This document shows positions 45,410-53,808 of a stretch of 64,000 bases of DNA, piece by piece. Position 1 is the first letter of the stretch. Every line of letters begins with the position of its first letter. Source of the DNA: Sphingosinicella sp. LHD-64 (lineage in GTDB: Bacteria > Pseudomonadota > Alphaproteobacteria > Sphingomonadales > Sphingomonadaceae); NCBI RefSeq assembly GCF_031157375.1, contig NZ_JAVIFV010000004.1:558001-622000 (forward strand), written 5' to 3'. The position numbers and the translations under genes are program-made. The notes below the pieces were generated by a model, which saw only the letters and a program-made list of their open reading frames with translations, was not told the origin of the DNA and did not search any database.

Positions 45410-46060
45410 TTACTGATCGATCAACTGCCGGGCCAGGTCGTCCTGGGTCTGGCCGATATGCGCGCTGAGCAGCGTCGAGACGGTCTTGCCGTCGCGGGCC
45501 AGCCAGGCGTCGAGCAGGTCGCGATGCTCGCGATTGGCGCGGCTGTCGCGCCCGTGGGGCTCGAGATGCTTGCGGACATAGCGTTCCGACAGGATGTGCA
45601 GCCGCTCGATGATCTCGAAGGTGACCGACTGCCGCGCCGGTCGCACCAGCGCGAGGTGGAAGGCGCGGTTGAGCACGCCGACCTGCGCTTCATGGGCCTC
45701 GGTCGCCGCGTCCAGCGCCTCCAGCGCCGCTTCGGCGATCTCGCGGTCTTCGGTCGTGGCGTTCGCAGCTGCCGCGGCGGCGGCCGCCGGCTCGAGGTTG
45801 AGGCGCAGATCATAGACCTCGCGCGCTTCGGCGGCGGTCAGCTCGCGCACGAAATAGCCGCGATTGGCCTCGGAGCGGAGCAGCCCTTCCTGCTCGAGCC
45901 GGGCCATCGCCTCGCGGAGCGGGATTTTGCTCACGCCCAGCTCGGCGGCGAGGGCGTCTTGGCGGACGGGATCGCCGGGCGCGGCGATGCCGGAGAGGAT
46001 GCGCTCGCGCAAAAGCTCGACGAGCTGGTCGGGAAGGTTGCGAGTGACGATCCCGCCCAC
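45410..46060 (-). CDS. GntR family (FCD subfamily) transcriptional regulator
   Basis: A 216-aa regulator: N-terminal winged helix (LAAELGVSKIPLREAMARLE) and a C-terminal all-helical FCD ligand domain with its metal-binding Asp/His residues (VYDLRLNLEPAAA, FHLALVRPARQ, EHRDLLDAWLARD). The start at the GTG at 46060 lies 3 bp after the epimerase stop. It probably senses a hydroxyproline-pathway intermediate and binds the 12-bp palindrome at 48010-48021 between the divergent catabolic genes. Confidence 0.9.
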   Translation of the reverse strand: MGGIVTRNLPDQLVELLRERILSGIAAPGDPVRQDALAAELGVSKIPLREAMARLEQEGLLRSEANRGYFVRELTAAEAREVYDLRLNLEPAAAAAAAANATTEDREIAEAALEALDAATEAHEAQVGVLNRAFHLALVRPARQSVTFEIIERLHILSERYVRKHLEPHGRDSRANREHRDLLDAWLARDGKTVSTLLSAHIGQTQDDLARQLIDQ

Positions 46061-46063
46061 GAC

Positions 46064-47065
46064 TCAGGTTACCGTGAAGCCGGCGTGGAAAGGATCGTCG
46101 GTGTCGATCCAGATCGTGTTGAATCCGGTCGCGATCGCCGCGCCCTCGATCGAGGGGATGATCGCAGGGATGTCGCCAACCTTCGCCTCCGCTTCGACCC
46201 GGCCGATGAAGCGGCTGCCGATATAGGATTCATGGACAAAGCGGTCGCCCACCGTCAACCGCCCCGTCGCGGCGAGATGGGCGAGGCGCGCCGAGGTGCC
46301 GGTGCCGCACGGGCTACGATCGATCGCGCGCTCGCCGTAGAATACCGCGTTGCGCCCGTCCGCGCCTTCGCCCCTGGGCTTGTCTGCCCACAGCACGTGG
46401 CTGACGCCGCGAATGGTCGGCTCCAGCGGGTGGATGGGTTCGTAGGTCTCGCGAATGAGGGCGCGGATGGTTCGGCTGAGCTCGATGATCCGCGCCGCGC
46501 CCAGAATGTCGAGGCCGGCATAGGGGCCCTGCGGCTCGATTACCGCATAGAAGTTTCCACCATAGGCGACGTCGATGGTCAGCGGTCCGAAATCCGGAAC
46601 GTCGATCGCGAGGCCCTGCTTCGCGAGATAGGCCGGGACGTTGCGGATCCTGACCGCCGTCACGCGGTTGCCGTCCCGCTGATAATCGATCTCGATCGTG
46701 CCGGCGGGTACTTCAAGCTTCAAATGTCCGGGTGTGCGTGGCGTGATGAGGCCGTTTTCCAGCGCGAAGGTGACGATGCCGATCGTGCCGTGGCCGCACA
46801 TCGGCAGACAGCCGCTGGTCTCGATGAACAGGATCGCGCCGTCGGCCTGCGGATCGGCGGAGGGGTAGAGGAACCCGCCCGACATCATGTCGTGCCCGCG
46901 CGGCTCGAACATGAGGCCGGTGCGGATCCAGTCGAAGCGGGCCAGGAAGTCCTGGCGCCGCTCGGCCATCGTGGCGCCCTCCAGCCGGGGCGCGCCGCCC
47001 GTCACGAGGCGGACCGGGTTGCCCGCCGTATGGCCGTCGATGCAGGTGAAGGTGTGGCGTGTCAC
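46064..47065 (-). CDS. 4-hydroxyproline 2-epimerase (proline racemase family)
   Basis: A 333-aa member of the proline racemase superfamily. The two catalytic thiols are in GCLPMCGHGTIGIVTFALE and in DRSPCGTGTSARLAHLAA; MFEPRGHDMMSGGFLYP is the family's substrate loop. Having Cys at both positions separates it from trans-3-hydroxyproline dehydratases, which have Thr or Ser at the second. It converts trans-4-hydroxy-L-proline to cis-4-hydroxy-D-proline. The GTG at 47065 overlaps the deaminase stop by 4 bp. Confidence 0.9.
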   Translation of the reverse strand: MTRHTFTCIDGHTAGNPVRLVTGGAPRLEGATMAERRQDFLARFDWIRTGLMFEPRGHDMMSGGFLYPSADPQADGAILFIETSGCLPMCGHGTIGIVTFALENGLITPRTPGHLKLEVPAGTIEIDYQRDGNRVTAVRIRNVPAYLAKQGLAIDVPDFGPLTIDVAYGGNFYAVIEPQGPYAGLDILGAARIIELSRTIRALIRETYEPIHPLEPTIRGVSHVLWADKPRGEGADGRNAVFYGERAIDRSPCGTGTSARLAHLAATGRLTVGDRFVHESYIGSRFIGRVEAEAKVGDIPAIIPSIEGAAIATGFNTIWIDTDDPFHAGFTVT

Positions 47066-47976
47066 GCGGCGGCAGCCACCTCGAGCGGGCGGGTCGCGGC
47101 CGCCTTCTCGACCATCGCCGTCACCTCGGCCCGCCGGGCGCCCGCGAGCGGCAGGCGGGGCATGCGGACGCGTTCGGTGCCGCGGCCCATGATCTGCTCG
47201 GCGAGCTTGATCGACTGGACGAGATCGTGCTCGGCGTCGAGGTGGAGCAGCGGCATGAACCAGCGGTAGATGCGCCGCGCCTCGACCCAGTCGCCGCGGT
47301 CCGCCGCGGCCACCAGGGCGACGGATTCGCGCGGGAAGGCGCTGGTGAGGCCGGACACCCAGCCCGAGGCGCCGAGCATCAGCCCTTCCAGGGCGACGTC
47401 GTCGAGACCGGCCATCACCTGATAGCGATCGCCGTAGCGGTTGATGAGGTCGGTGAAGCGCCGGGGATCGGGGGCGCTCTCCTTGACCGCGACGATGTTG
47501 GGGACGTCCTGCAGCGCGTCGAGCGTCGCGACGTCGATCTCGACGCGGTAGGCGGGCGGGTTGTTGTAGAGCATGACCGGCAGGCCGGTCGCGGCCGCGA
47601 CGGCGCGGAAATGGGCCTGAAGCTCCTCCGGCGTCGGCACGTAGACCATGGCCGGCAGCACCATCAGCGCGTCCATGCCGATCGCTTCGGCGTCGCGGGC
47701 ATAGTCGATCGCGCGGGCGGTGGTGAGCTCGGAGACGCCGGTGACCAGCGGCACCTTGCCGCCGACCGCTTCGACCGCCGCCGTCAGCACCGCGCGCTTT
47801 TCTTCGGGAAGGAGCGAATTGTTCTCGCCGCAGGTGCCGAGGATGATCAGGCCGTTGACTCCATCGTCGACCAGCGCGGAGAAGACCTGCTTGGTCGCTT
47901 CGATGTCGACCTTGTCGTCGGCGGTGAACTGGGTGGTGGCGGCGGGATAGACCCCCGTCCAGAGCTTGGTTGCCAC
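47062..47976 (-). CDS. DapA/NAL family protein, probable 1-pyrroline-4-hydroxy-2-carboxylate deaminase
   Basis: A 304-aa TIM-barrel lyase. The Schiff-base Lys is in NIVAVKESAPDPRRFTDLI, GTCGENNSLLPEEKRAV is the substrate-carboxylate loop (normally GTTGE) and VMLYNNPPAYRVEID carries the catalytic Tyr. Next to a hydroxyproline epimerase and a D-amino-acid dehydrogenase, the best assignment is the deaminase that gives 2-oxoglutarate semialdehyde. The start is the GTG at 47976 (an overlapping ATG is out of frame). It is the first gene of the minus-strand operon, divergent from the FAD dehydrogenase. Confidence 0.85.
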   Translation of the reverse strand: MATKLWTGVYPAATTQFTADDKVDIEATKQVFSALVDDGVNGLIILGTCGENNSLLPEEKRAVLTAAVEAVGGKVPLVTGVSELTTARAIDYARDAEAIGMDALMVLPAMVYVPTPEELQAHFRAVAAATGLPVMLYNNPPAYRVEIDVATLDALQDVPNIVAVKESAPDPRRFTDLINRYGDRYQVMAGLDDVALEGLMLGASGWVSGLTSAFPRESVALVAAADRGDWVEARRIYRWFMPLLHLDAEHDLVQSIKLAEQIMGRGTERVRMPRLPLAGARRAEVTAMVEKAAATRPLEVAAAA

Positions 47977-48009
47977 ATGCTACTCCCTGATTGAACGCCG
48001 GAATCATAT

Positions 48010-48021
48010 ATCGTATACGAT
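48010..48021. promoter_or_regulatory. Perfect palindromic operator, probable FCD-GntR site
   Basis: ATCGTATACGAT is a perfect 12-bp palindrome between the divergent starts at 47976 and 48027. The central GTATAC is typical of FCD-family GntR operators. One dimer here could control both directions of the hydroxyproline-type locus. Confidence 0.75.
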
Positions 48022-48026
48022 TTTGG

Positions 48027-49238
48027 ATGACAACAGCGATCGTGATCGGCGGCGGCGTGATCGGCTCGGCGGCCGCGCTGGCCCTGCAGCAGCGGGGCAT
48101 CGCAACGCGCCTGGTCGATCCCGATCCGGAATGGCGCGGCGCGAGCCGCGGCAATGCGGGTCTCATCGCGATCAACGAATGCGATCCGCTCGCATCCCTT
48201 GCGACGCTGAGGGCCATGCCCGGAATGCTGTTCTCGCGGGGCGGCCCGGTGTGCCTGCCTTGGCGCGAGATCGGCACCTGGCTTCCATTCGGCCTGCGCC
48301 TCATCGCCGCCAGCGGACCGGCGCGCTTTGCAGCGGGGCGACGGGCGCTGGGCGCGTTGCTGTCCGAAGCGCTTCCGGCCTGGCGGCGCCTGACGGCCGA
48401 GGTCGCCGTGCCGGAACTGCTCCGCGAGCGCGGCCACTATATCGTGTGGGAATCCGCCGAGACGGCCCGCAAGGGGCGCTCGGCGTTGCCCGCCGACCCG
48501 GTGACGTTCCATGATGCGACCCCGGACGAGCTGACCACGATCCGGTCCCTCGTGAGGACGGCGACCCAGGCCGTCCGGTTCGAGGATACCGCCCAGATCG
48601 TCGACCTCGACCGGCTCGCCGAAGCGATGGCGGCGCGCTTCGCCGCGCTCGGAGGTGCCCGGTTGCGGGGCCGCGCCAGGCTCGACGGCCGCGGCATCCG
48701 TCTCGAGACGGGGGAATGGCTGGAGGCGGACGCCGTCCTCGTCGCGGCCGGGCCCGCCTCCGGCGAGGTCCTTCGCCCGCTCGGCCACCGCGTTCCGATC
48801 ATCGCCGAGCGCGGCTACCATATCCAGGCCGCCGCGCCCGCCTGGCCGGAAGACATGCCATCGATCCTGTTCGAGGACCGGTCGATGTTCGTCACGCGCT
48901 TCCGCACCGGGCTGCGCGCGACCAGCTTCGTCGAGTTCGGCCGCGCCGAAAGCCCGCCCGACCCGCGGAAATGGGCGCGCCTCAGGCGCCATGCGGCGGA
49001 TGTCGGGCTGCCGTTCGAGGGTCCGGTCGCCGAATGGATGGGCGCGCGGCCGACCCTGCCGGACTATCTGCCGGCGATCGGCCGCAGCACGCGCGCGGAC
49101 AATGTCTTCTACGCCTTCGGCCATCAGCATCTCGGCCTGACCCTGGCGGCGATGACCGGCGAGACCATCGCTGCCGTCGTCGCCGGCGAGCCTCCGGCAC
49201 TCGATCTGGCACCCTTCGATCTCGACCGTTTCGGCTGA
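48027..49238 (+). CDS. FAD-dependent D-amino-acid dehydrogenase, probable cis-4-hydroxy-D-proline dehydrogenase
   Basis: A 403-aa DAO-family flavoprotein. AIVIGGGVIGSAAALALQQR is the FAD Rossmann motif, GASRGNAGLIAINECDPLAS the isoalloxazine-side segment and GHQHLGLTLAAMTGETIA the C-terminal flavin contact. In alphaproteobacterial hydroxyproline loci this position is held by the single-subunit D-hydroxyproline dehydrogenase that feeds the deaminase encoded opposite. The operator palindrome lies 5 bp before its ATG. 2-oxoglutarate semialdehyde dehydrogenase, the last step, is not in the window. Confidence 0.86.
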   Translation: MTTAIVIGGGVIGSAAALALQQRGIATRLVDPDPEWRGASRGNAGLIAINECDPLASLATLRAMPGMLFSRGGPVCLPWREIGTWLPFGLRLIAASGPARFAAGRRALGALLSEALPAWRRLTAEVAVPELLRERGHYIVWESAETARKGRSALPADPVTFHDATPDELTTIRSLVRTATQAVRFEDTAQIVDLDRLAEAMAARFAALGGARLRGRARLDGRGIRLETGEWLEADAVLVAAGPASGEVLRPLGHRVPIIAERGYHIQAAAPAWPEDMPSILFEDRSMFVTRFRTGLRATSFVEFGRAESPPDPRKWARLRRHAADVGLPFEGPVAEWMGARPTLPDYLPAIGRSTRADNVFYAFGHQHLGLTLAAMTGETIAAVVAGEPPALDLAPFDLDRFG

Positions 49239-49439
49239 TCCAGCCGCCCTAACCCTGTCGCCGGGCCCTGTGCCAGAATGGACCAGCGACCCTAAATGGA
49301 CGCAACGGCGCGCTTTTTCACACGCGCGTCATCGGTTCATACCCTATTTAGGCGATGGACAGCCCGGGTGGCTGGTTAAGAATGGGTTAACGGGCGACTC
49401 GCGGGAAAGGGTCGGCCCGGTCGGGGAAAGGGGTGCAAG

Positions 49440-49892
49440 GTGAGACCTGTTAACGCGTACCGGCGGGTGCGGCGCGGCGGCCGGATGGCGATCGCGGTCG
49501 CGCTGTTCTGCGGATTGGCGGGAACCGCCCGGGCGGACGAGCTCGTCTACACGCCCAACAACCCGACCTTCGGCGGCAACCCGTTCAACTCCTCCCACCT
49601 GCTCGGCATCGCCAACGCGCAGAACAATTATCGCGACCCGTCGACCGCGACGTCCAACTCGCAGGCGGACATCTTCGCGCGCCAGCTCCAGTCGCGGCTG
49701 CTCTCGGCGCTGTCGTCGCAGATCGTCGACGCGATCTTCGGGGAGAATCCGCAGGAGCGCGGCACCATCAGCTTCGGCGGCCAGACGATCGAGTTCGTCC
49801 GCGGCCTCGAGGACGTGACGATCACGATCACCAACGACGCGACGGGCGAGGTGTCGACGATCATCGTCCCCACCTTCCTCGACGTTCCCTGA
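49440..49892 (+). CDS. csgF: Curli assembly protein CsgF
   Basis: A 150-aa exported protein. After an Arg-rich start and a hydrophobic signal (AIAVALFCGLAGTARA), the mature sequence is typical CsgF: ELVYTPNNPTFGGNPFNSSH, LGIANAQNNY, and a C-terminal beta region ending TTIIVP-like STIIVPTFLDVP. CsgF sits in the CsgG pore and nucleates curlin at the cell surface. It starts at the GTG at 49440; an ATG at 49485 is an alternative. csgG follows after 17 bp. Confidence 0.92.
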   Translation: MRPVNAYRRVRRGGRMAIAVALFCGLAGTARADELVYTPNNPTFGGNPFNSSHLLGIANAQNNYRDPSTATSNSQADIFARQLQSRLLSALSSQIVDAIFGENPQERGTISFGGQTIEFVRGLEDVTITITNDATGEVSTIIVPTFLDVP

Positions 49893-49909
49893 TCGTTCGC
49901 GCTGCTCCC

Positions 49910-50935
49910 ATGAACATCAGGAAACTCGTTCCGACCGTTGGCGCTGCATTGCTCGTTGCCGGCTGCATGAGCCTCGGCGCACCAGGCGAGCCGCCGTCCG
50001 ACATCCCGGCGATGAACCGCCTGGCGATCTATCCCAAGCAGACCCAGACGCAGCGCCAGCTGATGGAGTTGCCGCCGCCGGCGCGCCCCGTCGCCATCGC
50101 CGTCTACAACTTCACCGACCAGACCGGCCAGTTCCGCACCACCCAGCAGGGCGGCCAGACGCTGTCGCGCGCCGTGACCCAGGGCGGCGCCTCGATCCTG
50201 ATGCGCGCGCTCCAGGACGCCGGAAGCCGGCGCTGGTTCACGATCGTCGAGCGCGAGCAGCTGCGCAACCTGCTGAACGAGCGCCAGATCATCCGCGAGA
50301 TGCGCGAACGCTATCTCGGCGAAACCGCGGTCAACCCGCAGGCGCTGCCCGCGATGCTGTTCGCCGGCGTGCTGCTCGAGGGCGGGATCGTCAGCTTCGA
50401 CACCAACACGGTGACCGGCGGCGCCGGCGCGGCGCTGCTCGGCATCGGCGCGCGGACCGAATATCGGCAGGATACGGTCACCGTCTATCTGCGCGCGATC
50501 TCGGTGCGCACCGGCGAGGTGCTGACCACCGTCACCGCCTCCAAGACCATCGCCTCGCGGTCGCTCGGCGGCAGCGCATTCCGGTTCGTCGCGTTCAGGG
50601 AATTGCTCGAGGCCGAAGCCGGCTTTGCCGTCAACGAGCCCGACCAGATCGCCGTCCAGCAGGCGATCGAGAAGGCGGTCTATGCCCTCATCATGGAAGG
50701 CATTGGCCTCAATCTCTGGGACTTCGCCGATGCGAACGCCGGCTGGCCGTTCCTGTGGCGCTACCGTCAGGAACGCGACGGCGTTTTCACCCCGCAGCAG
50801 GTCGAGGCCGCGATGGAGACCGCGCGCAACGCACCGCCAATGCGGATGCGGGCGAGGGAGGTGCCGGTCCGTGAGGTCACGCCGGCGATCGACCCGCCCG
50901 CGATCAGACGAGAAGAGCAGGAAGGAGGGACCTGA
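49910..50935 (+). CDS. csgG: Curli secretion channel lipoprotein CsgG
   Basis: A 341-aa outer-membrane lipoprotein forming the nonameric curlin secretion pore. Lipobox Cys at residue 19 (LLVAGC). Family blocks: VAIAVYNFTDQTGQFR, GASILMRALQDAGSRRWFTI and VEREQLRNLLNERQIIRE, plus the transmembrane hairpin region DTVTVYLRAISVRTGEVL. It is about 60 residues longer than E. coli CsgG at the C-terminus, the extra part being charged and rich in Glu and Arg. csgE and csgC are not present. Confidence 0.94.
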   Translation: MNIRKLVPTVGAALLVAGCMSLGAPGEPPSDIPAMNRLAIYPKQTQTQRQLMELPPPARPVAIAVYNFTDQTGQFRTTQQGGQTLSRAVTQGGASILMRALQDAGSRRWFTIVEREQLRNLLNERQIIREMRERYLGETAVNPQALPAMLFAGVLLEGGIVSFDTNTVTGGAGAALLGIGARTEYRQDTVTVYLRAISVRTGEVLTTVTASKTIASRSLGGSAFRFVAFRELLEAEAGFAVNEPDQIAVQQAIEKAVYALIMEGIGLNLWDFADANAGWPFLWRYRQERDGVFTPQQVEAAMETARNAPPMRMRAREVPVREVTPAIDPPAIRREEQEGGT

Positions 50936-51084
50936 CGTGCCTGACGCGGCGCAGCGTCGAGCACGGAGCGCGCCTGGCGCTCGCGAATAGGGGAAGAAAA
51001 CCCAGGCCAACATACGCACGGCGGGCATGAGTTTCCCCGCCTGCGCGCAAGAACAAGCGCCCGTCAATGTTGTCGATCAACGGA

Positions 51085-51108
51085 CCCGGCATGCCCCTGC
51101 ATGCCGGG
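51085..51108. promoter_or_regulatory. Stem-loop between csgG and the first curlin gene
   Basis: CCCGGCATG and CATGCCGGG form a perfect 9-bp stem around a 6-nt loop, 37 bp before the first curlin start. The surrounding 209-bp gap has no gene. It could be a terminator/attenuator between secretion and subunit genes or a 5' element of the curlin mRNA. Confidence 0.55.
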
Positions 51109-51144
51109 AAGGAGTGCTTTTGACCTTTTGAAAGGATCGGGGAA

Positions 51145-53742
51145 ATGAAAGGCAAGATCTTCACCACCGTTTCGCTTCTTGCGCTGGCCACCGCAACGCC
51201 GGCCTTTGCGCAGAACAACGTCTCCAACGTCACCCAGAGCGGCAGCGGCAACGGCGCCACGGTCGACCAGACCGGGTCGAGCTCGCTGTCCGACCTCGTC
51301 CAGAGCGGCAGCACGAACGACGCGGCCATCACCCAGGCGGGGGCCGACAACGAATCCACTGTCGATCAATCCGGCGCCGGCTCCAGCGTCAGCGTCGATC
51401 AGGACAGCAGCGGCGACGCGCCGACCAGCAACGATCCGACCAACCAGGCCGCGGTCGACCAGTCCGGCGACGGCTCGTCGGTGGCCGTCGAGCAGGACGG
51501 CGAGGGCAATGCGGCCGACGTGACCCAGACCGGCAACGGTTCGGCCGCCAGCGTCACGCAGCTCAACGCCAATCGCCCGGCGCCGGGCGCCGCCAACCGG
51601 CTGAACCAGGCGTCGATCGCCCAGGACGCCGACGATGCCGACGCCGCGATCGACCAGAATGGCGAAGGCGACGTCTCGGCGATCACCCAGACCGCGACGG
51701 CCACCGGGGCGAGCGCCAGCTCCACGCAGTTCGGCGAGGACAATGTCTCGACCATCGACCAGTCCGGCGCGGGCGCGATCGCAAGCGTCTACCAGCAGTC
51801 GGGGCCGGGCACGTCCGGCAACGGCAGCACGTCGACGGTCACCCAGAGCGGCGACGGCGCCGATGCGGAGGTCTCCCAGCTCGGCGACGGCAACGACTCG
51901 CTCGTCGATCAGACCGGCGCCTCGCAGGCGCAGGTCGACCAGACCGGCAGCGACAATTTGTCGACCGTCTATCAGGGCGACGGCAATACCGCCACGGTGT
52001 CGCAAGCCGGCGACAACAACGATTCGAGCGTCGACCAGACGGGCACCGGCAACAGCGCGGCGGTGGCGCAGACCGGCGACAGCAACGTCTCGAGCGTGAT
52101 CCAGCCGGGCGCGGACGCCACCGCGATCGTCAGCCAGAACAGCGACGGCAACACCTCGCGCATCACCCAGACCGCCGGCGCCTCGGCCAATGTGACGCAG
52201 GGCGGCGGCGTCAACACTCTCGGGCCGCGCACCTGGGACGGCAGCGACCTGCCGCCGCCGAACGGCGCCGGGCCGGCTTACGCCAACAACGTCTCGCTGA
52301 TCGACCAGTCGGCCGACGGCGCCGACGCGACAGTCAACCAGGACGGCATCCTGAACCGTTCGAACATCGACCAGGATTCGGCCGCCGCCGCGGACGTCAC
52401 CCAGTCGGGCGTCTACAACACGTCGGTGGTCCAGCAGACCGCGACGGCGGCCGGGTCGAGCGCCACCGTCGACCAGGGCAGCGTCACCGGCGACTTCGCC
52501 CGCAATGCATCGCGCATCACCCAGTCGGGCGCGGGCGCGAGCGCGCTCGTCACCCAGCGCGGCGGCAATCTCGGGCCGCCCTTGAACGCGCCGACCAACA
52601 CCTCGCTGATCGAGCAGACCGCCGCCGCGACCGCCACCGTCTCGCAGACCGGCGACGGCAACACGTCCGACGTCGGCCAGTTCGGCGACGGCGATACGGC
52701 GACGGTGACGCAGAACGGCTTCGGCAACGATTCCGACATCGTCCAGTCCGGCAACACCGACAATGTCGCGGCGGTGACGCAGGACGGCACCGACCAGAGC
52801 TCGTCGGTCGTCCAGAGCGGCACCAGCGCGGCGGCCACGGTCGGCCAGAGCGGGGCGAACAACGTGTCGACGATCACCCAGACCTCGGGCGGCACCGTGA
52901 CGGTCAGCCAGAACGGCGTGACCGGATCGACCTCGACCGTCACCACGGGTGCCGACGATCGTCCGCCGGAAAGCCGGGTCGACGTCGTCCAGAGCGACAC
53001 CGGCACCGGCAGCGCCGGCACGAGCCAGGCCAACGTCTCGACGGTGGTCCAGGACAATGTGAACGGCTTCGGCGCCAGCGGCACCGGCTCGACGGTTGCG
53101 GTCACCCAGGCCCACAATGCGGCCGGCGCGGGGCAGAATGTCTCGACCGTCCAGCAGGGCCGCAACGCGGTCAGCGGCCAGGTGAGCGTCAACCAGAGCG
53201 GCGGCGAGAACGCGTCGACCTACAGCTCGTTCACCTCGTTCGACAATGACGCGGTGATCACCCAGACCGGCGTCGGCAACAATTCGGACGTCCAGCAGGA
53301 CTTCCAGGCCGGCGGCGCCCGGGCGGAGGTCAACCAGAACGGGACCGGCGGTGCGGACAACAATGTCTATATCGACCAGATCTCGGCCGGCTACGCGCAG
53401 AGCCCGGCCCAGTTCGCGGTCGGGGCGGAGGCCTACGCGACCCAGAACGGGCAGGGCAACACGTCGACGATCGTCCAGACCGGCTATGCCGACCTCGCGA
53501 CCGAATCGAACTATGCGAGCAGCAATCAGCAGGGCGATTCCAACAGCTCGCTGATCAACCAGAGCGGGATCGAGAACAGCGCGGCGGTCACCCAGACCGG
53601 CGCCGGCCACATCTCGACCGTTCTCCAGAGCGGCGACGGCAACACCGCGACCGTCGGCCAGACCGGCAGCGGCAACCTGTCGACCGTCACCCAGAGCGGC
53701 AACGGCAGCACCGCCACCGTCACCCAGGGCGGCGGCATCTGA
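51145..53742 (+). CDS. Giant curlin-repeat amyloid protein 1
   Basis: An 865-aa exported protein. Signal peptide MKGKIFTTVSLLALATATPA with cleavage before QNN. The rest is built from dozens of curlin-type repeats (pattern V/I-x-Q-x-G-x-x-N-x-x-x-V-x-Q), for example SSVDQTGTGNSAAVAQTGDS. E. coli CsgA has five such repeats in 151 aa. The array is interrupted by a non-repeat block near residues 350-375 (GPRTWDGSDLPPPNGAGPAY). It probably polymerises into curli-like fibres after export through CsgG. The C-terminus VTQGGGI is shared with the second protein. Confidence 0.9.
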   Translation: MKGKIFTTVSLLALATATPAFAQNNVSNVTQSGSGNGATVDQTGSSSLSDLVQSGSTNDAAITQAGADNESTVDQSGAGSSVSVDQDSSGDAPTSNDPTNQAAVDQSGDGSSVAVEQDGEGNAADVTQTGNGSAASVTQLNANRPAPGAANRLNQASIAQDADDADAAIDQNGEGDVSAITQTATATGASASSTQFGEDNVSTIDQSGAGAIASVYQQSGPGTSGNGSTSTVTQSGDGADAEVSQLGDGNDSLVDQTGASQAQVDQTGSDNLSTVYQGDGNTATVSQAGDNNDSSVDQTGTGNSAAVAQTGDSNVSSVIQPGADATAIVSQNSDGNTSRITQTAGASANVTQGGGVNTLGPRTWDGSDLPPPNGAGPAYANNVSLIDQSADGADATVNQDGILNRSNIDQDSAAAADVTQSGVYNTSVVQQTATAAGSSATVDQGSVTGDFARNASRITQSGAGASALVTQRGGNLGPPLNAPTNTSLIEQTAAATATVSQTGDGNTSDVGQFGDGDTATVTQNGFGNDSDIVQSGNTDNVAAVTQDGTDQSSSVVQSGTSAAATVGQSGANNVSTITQTSGGTVTVSQNGVTGSTSTVTTGADDRPPESRVDVVQSDTGTGSAGTSQANVSTVVQDNVNGFGASGTGSTVAVTQAHNAAGAGQNVSTVQQGRNAVSGQVSVNQSGGENASTYSSFTSFDNDAVITQTGVGNNSDVQQDFQAGGARAEVNQNGTGGADNNVYIDQISAGYAQSPAQFAVGAEAYATQNGQGNTSTIVQTGYADLATESNYASSNQQGDSNSSLINQSGIENSAAVTQTGAGHISTVLQSGDGNTATVGQTGSGNLSTVTQSGNGSTATVTQGGGI
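52143..52680. repeat. Paralogous block shared by curlin genes 1 and 3 (copy in gene 1)
   Basis: This ~180-codon block, holding GPRTWDGSDLPPPNGAGPAY and NASRITQSG, aligns with 56240-56770 in gene 3 at both protein and DNA level, far above the background similarity of the repeats. It implies duplication or gene conversion. Confidence 0.8.
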
Positions 53743-53750
53743 TCCGAAGA

Positions 53751-53782
53751 CCGGCGGTCGCCGCACCCGCGGCGGCCGCCGG
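53751..53782 (+). promoter_or_regulatory. GC-rich stem-loop after curlin gene 1
   Basis: A 14-bp stem (CCGGCGGTCGCCGC with GCGGCGGCCGCCGG, one G-T pair) with a 4-nt loop, starting 8 nt after the stop. Comparable hairpins follow curlin genes 2 and 3. Confidence 0.75.
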
Positions 53783-53808
53783 ACCTGTATGATTAAAGGA
53801 GAAGTGTG

